Positions 46,093-55,753 of a stretch of DNA of 64,000 nt are shown here, one piece after another. This DNA is from Coffea arabica (lineage: Eukaryota; Streptophyta; Magnoliopsida; Gentianales; Rubiaceae). The DNA lies in NCBI RefSeq assembly GCF_036785885.1, contig NC_092326.1:38402287-38466286 (forward strand), given 5' to 3'. The notes beneath the pieces are model-generated. The model saw only the letters and a program-made list of their open reading frames with translations. It searched no databases and was not told the DNA's origin. A program made the translations under genes and the position numbers. Position 1 is the first letter of the stretch. Every line of letters starts with the position of its first letter.

Positions 46093-49000
46093 CTGTATGG
46101 CTTTTAGTACTAGCCATAATCCCAGCCAAAACCAAGCTCAAATCAGGAATCTAAATATGATTTAAGAATTAGTCAATGAACAGAAGATAGCTAATTTGAA
46201 GTACAAATTGCACATAAGCGATTGATCTAAAGCAAGATAAATATATTTCTTGACCAGTATGATAGAATTCTCATTACAAATCAACAATAACCTGAAAAGG
46301 TTTTCTTTTGCAAAATGATAACTGTAGCTGTATTTGACAACAGAGTCAATTTTTTAATTCTGTCTACATAGGTAGCTGGAGATCTGGAGTAAAAAGCTGC
46401 AAATGCACCTGCTTTACAATAGGGATATGTTCCTGGCAAGCAGAGGTAATTGGTGGTTTCAGCAATGAGTTCAAAACTCTTTTGAGCATCAATTCAATTC
46501 AAGTGCTTGTTTTTGTGGTCAATATATCAGATTTGGCGAGCCAATTTGTTATTCATATATGTGATGGCAACGATAGTTGAAGCTGTGCAAATTGTGAAAA
46601 TACACTACATATCTTTTCCTCCCAAAAGGTGTCCAAATTTTAACTCTCTGGACTTCACCATGTGCATTTTATATTATATGTTCAACAAGCATTATATTTC
46701 TTTAGATAATAGTAAATGCCAAAAGTTCATAAAGATATAATATATTTCCATTTCTCAAGAAACAGGGAAAAAAAGGTAAAATAAATAAAAACATGTCAAG
46801 CAAAAGCACATATTTAGGGGATATTCCACATATATTATGGCTCATAGTCCAATAATGCATATGACACTCACTTGAGGACACAAAACATAAGCAGCACCAT
46901 GGTAAAACAGAGCCATGCATGCATCTAATTATGTTCCTAACAGGACACAGACCATTCACTTCACCATGAAAGCCTTTTTATGATCATTGTTTTCTGGAAC
47001 TCCTCCCCTTGAACTTTTACTGGGGCATTCAGCAACACTTAGTTTGTATAATATGTTGCTTTCTTTTTCTTTATAAACATATTTTTTGTGCAATCATGCA
47101 TCACGTTAGTGCCTGGCCAGCAAAGGGAATCCCCTTCGTCTTTTCATTTTTCAAGCCCTTTTTTTGAAAAAAAAATTTATGTCACACTGAATAACGCAGC
47201 CAATAAATTAAGCTTGCACGAAAAGAGATGGAAAAAAATTCAAAGCAAAGTTCACAGTATCAGTTTTCCCAGTAACCTAAGTACCGTATTCATAACTTTT
47301 TACGTCTTAGTGGTGTCCAAGAAAATAACAAGTCAAATTCAGCTTAAGGTTTCATCTAAATCTAAGCAAAACTGACTTGAAAATTGATAGCCCATTCACT
47401 TATGTAGCTTAAAAATCTACTTCTGGTGGAACTAGTGTTGACAGCATCTTTTGAAATTCCATGTCTTAGTTATACTCAGCAGCATCTTTTGAAGTTCCAA
47501 CATGTCCAAGTGGAACTACTGCTGATGGCATCTCGAAGCTCAAGTCTTGTGCTATCATCTTCTTATATGATGTAATAGGATTCCAACTTATTGCGCCATT
47601 TGGTAAGTTTTATGACTTGAGACACATTGAAACCCTTTGAAACTTCAAGTTACACAGATTAGATCAAAAAATATCCATCAGGAAAGCATATATAAGCACA
47701 AAAATGAAAAATTACAAGGTACAAAACTTGCAGGAATAAGAAATTTATGAAGATAGGTTAGGCAAAAGTTACCTTCACCAGGAAAATACAAGGCCTGCAA
47801 ATTTCTCTTGAGCAACCTCTTATCTCCATAATCTTCAGCTTGGAAGCATATGGCATACTGAGATGTATAATAATGAAGGCTTAACAAACCATCAATGTAG
47901 GGAAAGAGATTGAACCAAAGAGGAGAAGAAAATCCAAAGAGAAATGCATCCTGGATAGACTTAATAGAGTCTAATTAAACATGCTTACAGCTTAAAGCGT
48001 GAACTAACCTCTGAAACACAGGAGAGTGTTTTCACAAAAGTCTCTCACACAGCCCAGAAGCTTTAGACCATTGGCCAACTGAATAACCCCTGCATGTTGA
48101 TAGTATTATTCATGGTGAGATGCTTTAAATTATATACATTTTTCACAGACCATTGTTTGTATAATTACCATAAACGTGATGTCTAAGATGAAAAGACTAT
48201 CATCAATAGAAACTCTTCAATCACCCCGAGCACAAGAAAACACTAAAATCTATAACTTTTCAGAGAGTGTTTTCAGGATCACTAACACGATGGAATATTT
48301 CCACCAAAACTCAATAAATCTGCAAAACTAAGAAGACTCTGAGTATCAGACTTAAGTAAAAGAGTCATTTATGCAGTGATAACAAATAGGTAATCTACTG
48401 AAGATGCATTGGCCTGTTTCTGATATGCAGCATTATAGAAATTTGGAACTTGATGGCTTGTCATATGAAACGATAAAGCTTAATACTTTAGGGTTTGCTA
48501 CCTTTCATCTTGTTTAAAGGATCGTTTCGTAGTTGATTCAATTTTATTTTCTTCTACTATGCGAGTTCCATTTATCAGATTAATGCTCAATTTCAAAATT
48601 GGGAGGGTCCCAGTACCATCTCTTCAACCAGTTTAGTTTTTGTAATCTATTGCCTTGCACCGTCATAATACTCCTAAAAAGTCTTCAAAGAAGGCAAAAG
48701 TGACCCTAATCATTGAAATGAGAAACTTTTTCGTGACAATGCAATAAGGTAATGCGACAAACCCCTAAACATCCATCAACAAGTGGCTTTCTTACATGAA
48801 GAAAAGTTGAGGTAGGGGAGAAGATACTTCCAGCATATTATGTTCTTATAGAGTATCCCTTATCAACACTCCGTATTAGCAAAATCAAGTCTTTGATCTG
48901 AACATGGTTGTTTTTCCATAAAAAAATTAGCAGTATTCCTCCTAAAAAAAAAAAAAGAAAGTAGCATTTCTAGTTGCTCAAATTGAGGTTTATGTAAATT

Positions 49001-49443
49001 TAATACTTATATCTTACATATATCCACACTGAATACGAGCTATTGGACTGGAAGCACCTAGATCATGGATGACCATTATTCTATCACAGATTGCCAGTTC
49101 TGTCACCTCTATAGATATTTACTGACAGACCCTAGCTAGTTACTAATCAGCATAGGCATTTTAACTATGCCAGCTTTTCCGAAGTATTATCTCTTATCAT
49201 GAATTTGTAAATGCTATTCCTGACACTGACATATCACCGGAAGATTAACAAGATAACTTTCTTATTCTTTGACAATTCCGCCAAGCCAAAAGTAGATAAA
49301 TGAAACTTCCAGATTTCCTGAGGAAAAGGAACTTTACAGGTATGGAGCTATTGTGACAGACTATTGGAACACATTATCTCTCTTAGAAATTGAAAAACAA
49401 GTAACAAAATAGTAGAGTGAAGGAATTAAGTTTACCAGTCAGA
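46093..49443. other. Intergenic or 3' flank of EMB1025
   Basis: About 3.3 kb without a recognised gene. On the minus strand a splice-donor-like ACTG|GTAAAC lies just after the EMB1025 stop (about 49434) and another, GTGAAG|GTAACTT, near 47773. Introns in a long EMB1025 3' UTR, or a non-coding transcript, are possible but unsupported. A degenerate repeat of CAGCATCTTTTGAARTTCCA occurs near 47443 and 47481. Confidence 0.4.
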
Positions 49444-51474
49444 TCAGCCAAACAAGTGATTCCAACACTTGTTGATGGCTGCATGAATCTTCTTTGGCTT
49501 GCACAACTCTTGAATAATAAGTTCCCAATTGCGTGCTTTGGGATGAAGATACTTTTGAAGCATCACTTCAATGACTTTGGATGCTCCAGAAATTCTTTGT
49601 CGCTTGTACAGCCGTAAAACTAGCTCATCCAAAAATTCTGTCACATCCTGAGATGGATTTATTTTCTCCTTTACAATTGTCAAAATAATGTTACATGTCA
49701 CAGTGTCAGGATCACATCCTCTATCTAACATATTATTCAGGAGATCAATGGCACGGGTAATCCTATCTTGCTTGCACAAAGCAGTAAGAAGTATGTTATA
49801 AGTGATTATGTCAGGTTGAGAATCAGAATGCTTACAAAGCATCTCGTTAAAAAGTTTCAAGCCCTGCTCTACTGAACCATTGTTGCACAGGCCATATATA
49901 ATTGAGGTATAAGCGACCACATCAGGGTTGTATCCTTTACCCAACATCTGCCCCCACACCATCATTGCCTCCTTCAGCTTCCCATCCTCACAGAGTCCAT
50001 GAATAAGTACGCTGTAGCAAACTCCATTATAGGGGCAATTTCTCTCTCTCATTTCTTTCCATACTAGAATTGCCATATCACTTTTGCCATTTTTGAAAAA
50101 TCCCTTCATCAAGGAGCTATAGGTATATGCATTTGGTTCACAACCTATATTAACCATCTGAGAAAGAACTTCCTTAGCTTCAAAAGGTTTTCCTTCCTTA
50201 CATAAACCATCTATAAGAACACTATAAACAACTGTATTCGGTTTCCATCCTTTTTCCATCATTTGCTTCCACATATTCAGTGCCTCTACAGATTTCCCCT
50301 CCTTGAACAACCCACAAATAAGTGTTGAGTAAATGTAATCATTTCCCTGCTGCCCCCTTTCCTCCATGGCCATCAAGACGTCTGCACCATCAACAGCTCT
50401 TCCTTTCTTAACAAGGCCATTGATAATAGTCCCATATGTAACATCATTGGGAACATATTTATTTGCTACCATCCTACCCAACAAACTAATTGCCTTATCC
50501 AATTTCCCTTGAAGGCATAAACCATGTATAAGAGTATTATAAGTAACTTCATTTGGAATACAACCTTTAAGAAACATATTTTCCACAAGCTTTGCTGCTC
50601 GAGCCAAGTCGCCTTTTTTACAAAGCCCATTGATCAACACATTAAATGTTGCTGGATTCGGAAAACAACCCTCTATTTGCATCTCATCCAACAATGCCAC
50701 CGACTCATCAATCCTATCTTCCTTGCACAACCCATCCATCAAAGTACAATAAGTAAAAACATCCGGTTCACATTTCCAAGATGGCATTTCCCTAAATGTC
50801 TCCACTCCTCTATCGACCAACCCTGCCTTACACATTGCTTTAATAACTAAATTAAAAGTCAAAACATTCGGCCTAATACCCTTCTTATTAATAACATAAG
50901 AATGAAAATCCAATGCACGATAATATAAACCCTCTTGAATTATTACATTGAGAACAGAATTAAAAGACTTTACAGTTCTTTTACAGTGAAACTCATCCAC
51001 CATTCTAGCAAACAACTCTAGCGCCTTTTCCGGCAAATGGGCGTTTCCATAAGCCCTAAAAACTACTATAAAATTCTTCTCTACAAAAGCTCTCCTTTCA
51101 CTTTTCATTCTACCAAAAACCATTTCCAAAGACTTAAAGTCCCCATTTTTAGCATAGTTCTCAATAAGCGAATAGAATGTGGAATCACCCCTTTTATAAG
51201 AACCCGATTTCTGAGCATATTTAAACAGCTTATGAGAAATTGGGGGCTGATCAACTCTAAATTCACCTGTAACTTTCTGGGGTGGATTAAAAACTTTGCA
51301 AGCATTGGGGGAATCAATGGAAAGATCATCTTTTTCGTGGGATCCTTCAGTTTCAGAAAGTGGGTTTGGGAGAGCTGAAAAGGGGCAATGAATCAAGAAA
51401 TGGGGAGAAGACTTACGAGGGATTGAAGTGAGGTTGAAGCCAAGCCGCTTTGAAGCAAAGGCCTTGACGGGCAT
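49444..51474 (-). CDS. EMB1025: Pentatricopeptide repeat protein, EMB1025 orthologue
   Basis: P-class PPR protein expected to bind organellar RNA; the Arabidopsis gene (At4g20090) is needed for embryo development. The 676-aa protein is encoded by one exon. The frame is open back to 51513, but the first ATG is at 51474, giving a basic, Ser-rich N-terminus (MPVKAFASKRLGFNLTSIPR) like an organelle presequence. From about residue 90 there are roughly 13-14 repeats of 35 aa with P-class wording: FNLVIKAMCKAGLVDRGVE, YNTLIHGLCLQGKLDKAISL, YSVLIDGLCKEGKPFEAKEV. The C-terminus, ending ELCKPKKIHAAINKCWNHL, matches the family. There are no E, DYW or SMR extensions. The orthology call is from recollection of the Arabidopsis sequence, which it follows along its length. 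Confidence 0.93.
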   Translation of the reverse strand: MPVKAFASKRLGFNLTSIPRKSSPHFLIHCPFSALPNPLSETEGSHEKDDLSIDSPNACKVFNPPQKVTGEFRVDQPPISHKLFKYAQKSGSYKRGDSTFYSLIENYAKNGDFKSLEMVFGRMKSERRAFVEKNFIVVFRAYGNAHLPEKALELFARMVDEFHCKRTVKSFNSVLNVIIQEGLYYRALDFHSYVINKKGIRPNVLTFNLVIKAMCKAGLVDRGVETFREMPSWKCEPDVFTYCTLMDGLCKEDRIDESVALLDEMQIEGCFPNPATFNVLINGLCKKGDLARAAKLVENMFLKGCIPNEVTYNTLIHGLCLQGKLDKAISLLGRMVANKYVPNDVTYGTIINGLVKKGRAVDGADVLMAMEERGQQGNDYIYSTLICGLFKEGKSVEALNMWKQMMEKGWKPNTVVYSVLIDGLCKEGKPFEAKEVLSQMVNIGCEPNAYTYSSLMKGFFKNGKSDMAILVWKEMRERNCPYNGVCYSVLIHGLCEDGKLKEAMMVWGQMLGKGYNPDVVAYTSIIYGLCNNGSVEQGLKLFNEMLCKHSDSQPDIITYNILLTALCKQDRITRAIDLLNNMLDRGCDPDTVTCNIILTIVKEKINPSQDVTEFLDELVLRLYKRQRISGASKVIEVMLQKYLHPKARNWELIIQELCKPKKIHAAINKCWNHLFG

Positions 51475-51490
51475 GCCTTTATGGGCGGCT

Positions 51491-51520
51491 CTAGCTTTCT
51501 TGATAGAAATCAAGCTTCAT
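51491..51520 (-). promoter_or_regulatory. 9-codon uORF just upstream of EMB1025
   Basis: ATG at 51520 opens a frame MKLDFYQES ending in TAG at 51491-51493, 16 bases before the EMB1025 start and in a different frame. If the transcript includes it, scanning ribosomes meet it first, and reinitiation over 16 bases would be inefficient. Confidence 0.45.
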
Positions 51521-51524
51521 GGAA

Positions 51525-51623
51525 TCAAAAGAGGCCGGAGAAGGTGGGAAAGGAGAAGAGGAGAGAGCGGGTGCCGGATTTTTGAAGCACCTGGGCGACT
51601 GAACCTCGAGTTTCCCTCTGCAT
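51525..51623 (-). promoter_or_regulatory. Possible 32-codon uORF in the EMB1025 leader
   Basis: ATG at 51623 opens a frame starting MQRETRGSVAQVLQKSG and ending TGA at 51525-51527. Its reality depends on where transcription starts. GATGCAG here could instead be a 3' splice site. Confidence 0.3.
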
Positions 51624-51652
51624 CAACACTCAAAGTAAAGAAATTAAGAAAA

Positions 51653-52713
51653 GGGTTATTATCACTTTACCACCGCGCCACTATTAATTTCCCCCTTAAG
51701 AAAAGGTTATTATCTTTTAGTTACTTTACTCTCAAAACTAATAGTTAAACTTAACGGAGTTTGTTAATTAAAGTAGAAAGACAAGTTTAGCCCTTAAACT
51801 TATTATCATTTTATCCCCATGAACTATAGTCTCATTATCAATTTACCCCATAGAGTTATTTTTTAGACATTTATCCAACTATTAAACCAACTTAACAAGT
51901 TAAAAAACTTTAGAAGAAAGTACCATCATCTTTGTATAATAAAAATAATAAAAAAAATTTAGAGTAACTCTACTCCTCTTTAGTATCAAGAAAAAAGATT
52001 AAAATATTAATTTTTTTCTTTTCGACAATCTTATTAATATTAAAAAAATAGAAAGATAGGAAAGGGGAGGGAGACAGGGAAAGAGAGATAGATAGAGAGA
52101 GCTCAATTCTTTTTTTTAGAAAATACAAATAAGAAAGAATTAAATACTTTTATTATTTTAAAATTATTTCACTTTGCTGTTTACTACCAAATTTCAATCC
52201 TTTCCAACAACCTTAAATTAATATGATAATGTTAGACTTTTTTTATTTTTTTCTTTACAAAATCTAATTTTCTGTCTCTTTCTTTCCTATCTCTTTTTCT
52301 TTTTCTAATATTAATAAGTGTGAAAAAAGAAATTTGAGAAAATCTTTTTATTTTTATATTTTTTGATCTCTTAACGTGAAAAAAAAGAAGAATAATCATT
52401 CTAAATTTTTATTTTTAATTATCTATATAAGGGTAAATATATTTAAAATTTTTTGACCATACTAATTAGATTAACGCTGAAATAAAATTTCAAAAAAATA
52501 ATGTAAAAAATTAAATCGATTATATCACTATAATTTAAAGGAATAAAATAATAATAACAATGTAGTAATGCTATAGAATAAAAGGGTATTTTTATCCAAA
52601 ATTTCTTAACATGTTGAGTTGAATTACTTATGGGGTGAAATGACTAAAAAATAACGTTATGGGATAAACTGCTAGTAGTGATATAGTTTAAGGGGGTAAA
52701 ATGATAATAATCC
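51653..52713. mobile_element. Mutator-like non-autonomous element with perfect 9-bp duplication
   Basis: Flanked by identical TTAAGAAAA (51644-51652 and 52714-52722), the 9-bp target duplication typical of Mutator-like elements. The termini are diverged long inverted repeats: the left begins GGGTTATTATCACTTTACCA; the right, reverse-complemented, GGATTATTATCATTTTACCC. Deeper, GAGTTATTTTTTAGACATTT on the left matches CGTTATTTTTTAGTCATTTC on the right. No transposase frame. It sits directly upstream of the EMB1025 leader. Confidence 0.85.
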
Positions 52714-52755
52714 TTAAGAAAATAAACACAAAAGTGAAGTGAATACTATAATTTG

Positions 52756-54109
52756 GGAAAATGATCAAAAGTATCTCACATTTTATAAAATGACTTTTTT
52801 TCGTTCCTCACTTTTAAAAGTATAATGTTATATTCCTTATAAATTCATAATAGTTAATTTTGGTCCCTATCTAAGTTTTTTATTAGTTTTTTATTGAAAT
52901 TCATCATGTGCCTTGTATATAATCATTTTTTTATGAGTAAAATTGTCTATATAATTTGATCTATAATTCTTTACATTCCACAAAATAAATTGTTTCGTTC
53001 TTCATATTTCACAAAATAAATTTTTTCATTCCTCATATTTTGTAAAATGAATTTTTTCATTTCTCATTGACCATGCATACGATTAATTTTTTTAATCCAT
53101 GTATATATCTATTTGATTTCACCTGAATAATACGAATAATATATAATATATTTCTATTTGATTTCATCTAAACAGACTAATTATAGTTGTACACATACTA
53201 TTCAATAGATATATACATGGATTTAAATTTAACAATTTTGTTTTAAACCCGTGTATATCTATTTGATTTCACTATATGAATCCTTTCAATATTTGTGACC
53301 TTTTCTCTTTTGATAATAATTTATTTATTGAGTTGCGTAATAAGACCATCTAATTAATCGATCATAATTCAAGTGTTATAGTCATACTAATAAATTACAA
53401 TAATACTCATCACTTTTAAGACTAACAGTTGAATTTCTTATTGTGTGATTGTTTTAAAATTTGAAAGTATCAATCACCTATTTCTTTTTGTTATACTGTT
53501 CCTTTAATTATTTTTTCTATCCAAATTTAATTCATTATAAACATTTGATAATGTTTAGAATTAAATGTTTTCTTTGTTTTCAATTTTCGAGTAAAAGGAA
53601 ATGAATATGAGTGAAAAACTAACAAAATTTTTTAAAACCCTATATATACATCTATTTAATTTTACCTGAGCAATACGTTCAGGCGAAATCAAATATAGAT
53701 ATATTATATACTATTTGTATTGTTCAGGTTAAATTAAATAGATATATACATGAGTTTAAAAAAAATTTATTCATACACATGATCAATGAGGGATGAAAAA
53801 ATTATTTTGTAAAATGTGAGGGAGGAAACAATTCATTTTTATGAAATGTGAGGGACGAAAAAATTTATTTTATGAAATATAAAGGACTATGGATCGGATT
53901 ATGTAAATTTTGATTTAATAATTTTGTTCTTAAAAAATGATCATGTGCAAGGCATGTGGTGGATTTCGACCAAAAATTAGTCAGAAATTTAGGTAGGGAT
54001 CAAATTGACCAATATGAATTTGTAAGGGATATAAAAGAATATTTTTAAAAGTAAAGGACGAAAAAAAGTATTTTGTAAAATGTGAGAGACGCTTTGACCG
54101 ATTTTTACC
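52756..54109. mobile_element. Foldback Mutator-like element with ~480-bp inverted arms
   Basis: The left arm (about 52756-53230) and the right arm (about 53615-54109) are inverted repeats along most of their length. Matching landmarks are TCTCACATTTTATAAAATGA against TCTCACATTTTACAAAATAC, TTTTTTTCGTTCCTCACTTT against TTTTTTTCGTCCTTTACTTT, and TATATATCTATTTGATTTCA against TATATATCTATTTAATTTAA. Flanks TATAATTTG (52747-52755) and TACAATTTT (54110-54118) agree at 7 of 9 bases, a plausible old 9-bp duplication. No coding capacity. Confidence 0.75.
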
Positions 54110-54283
54110 TACAATTTTTCTTCTTTAGGTGAAATTGAATATTGACAAAATATAGAAAAGGAAAAACAATAGAACTCATTTTTGACAACTTTTGCAGTCC
54201 ACTGCCAAGTTTGGCTTTTCTTTTGTTTTCTTTATTTTTTTTCCTTGGGTCAAATCAAAGGAAAAAGTTTTTCCCCTTTTGAG

Positions 54284-54779
54284 TAGGCCTGTCAACGGGT
54301 CGAAATTTATTATTTCGGACCCGGACCCGGCATACCAAATCGGAATCGGATTCGATCCGTTTATTCGACGGGTCTTCTACTCTATGTTCCGGATCCGGAT
54401 CCGGGTCAACCCGAAAAAATTATGAAAATTTACAATTTCTAATAAAAATGAGAAAAAAAATATATTTGTACACTAATTTCTAATTAATACAAAAAAAATC
54501 AAATAAGAAAATAAATCAAATTGACTTTACTCAAATACATCACCCTAATCAAATTATATTGATAAATATACATATTTTAAATTATTAATCCATTTATATC
54601 CGGATCCGGGTCTAATACGGATCGGAATACTATTTTTCGTATCCGACCCATTTTTGTTGTTTGACAAAACGGATTTGGATCCGGGTCCAGGTAATAGAAT
54701 TAAATCCCTACTCATACCAGCAATAATTTCACGGATCCGGGATGGGCCCGGGTCTAAACCCGGATAGTTGACAGGCCTA
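54284..54779. mobile_element. hAT-like MITE with perfect 8-bp duplication
   Basis: The termini TAGGCCTGTCAAC (left) and GTTGACAGGCCTA (right) are perfect inverted repeats flanked by identical CTTTTGAG (54276-54283 and 54780-54787). The interior is rich in CCGGATCCGG-type words near both ends with an AT-rich centre. The same family appears truncated at 31437-31610, as a fragment in the PUR3 leader (32428-32503), and probably diverged at 13587-14146. Confidence 0.88.
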
Positions 54780-54787
54780 CTTTTGAG

Positions 54788-55753
54788 TTACATTTTTGGC
54801 CCACAATGTCCTGAAAACAAATTTGAACAATTAATTTTCTTAATTTTGAGTGATTAATGGCAATTATGATGGAAAAGTTCTTCAATTATTCAATTAGTCT
54901 AGAAGGAAAGGGAAAAAGAAGGCTAATTGAGTTCAATTTGGTCCTTGGCATTTTAGTTCAGACCAATTAAATCTCCAACTTCACACAAATATATTTGAAG
55001 GTCCAATTACTCTTTCTCTCTTTCCTTTTCACTTTGGTCCAAAAGTCATATTTGTCGGCTGATGCCTTTTTTGGTTTGTAGTTTTTTCATAGAAAAATTT
55101 TTAGATTTTTTTATGAATATAATTTTCAATCATTTTTTTATTTTATATATAATTTTTTTGTAATCGAAAAATTTCAAATTCAAAATCTTTCACTTATGCG
55201 CTTTTCGACCCATCCAATCAATCTCTCTTTCGATTCTCCGTACCATCCAACCAACCCCAACATTGCTTGTGAAATTGTTATAAAGCTAAAATGCATTATT
55301 ATTCTCGACGTCAGTGGTCAAAAACTATAAGGACTACTTTGTGCAGTATTAAAAAATAAAGGGTCAACCTACAATAAGGCAAAAGTTTCGAGAGCAAACT
55401 GCACTTTGAAAAATAGCCCACGCCAGAAACACGAACTCATCTCACACACGTTTACAGAGGGGAGAGTTCTGGGTTTTTCTCAGAACAATTTGTTTGGAAA
55501 GGTAGAAAAGAGGAATCAGTGAATTAATTTCATAATTTGGTAGTAAATAAAATTGTTACAAAAGTTAATTTGGGATTGTGAAGTAGAGTAGTGATGCATG
55601 TTTTCACCAGGATTTCTATGGCAACAATAATAGAAGAATAATAAAATAATTCAAAGGAGGAAGAAGATGATGAAGCTGCATGCTCAAAGCTTCTTCACCT
55701 TCTTCTTCTTCTTCTTCTCAATCTTACTTTTTTAGCTTTCTTATTGAATTTTA
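54788..55753 (+). other. Upstream region and leader of CSTF64
   Basis: Should contain the CSTF64 promoter. A (TTC) microsatellite runs at about 55701-55718, followed by a pyrimidine-rich stretch ending in TTTTTTAG (55735), which could be the 3' splice site of a leader intron 18 bases before the start codon. Two small upstream frames lie at 55594-55641 and 55667-55735. No other gene is seen. Confidence 0.45.

Noticed and set aside
45792-46154. 120-codon frame across the tandem duplication
   Set aside because: Its length is explained by the duplication of a shorter open stretch; no domain.
51475-51513. EMB1025 start further upstream
   Set aside because: The extra codons have no ATG; an in-frame stop lies just before them.
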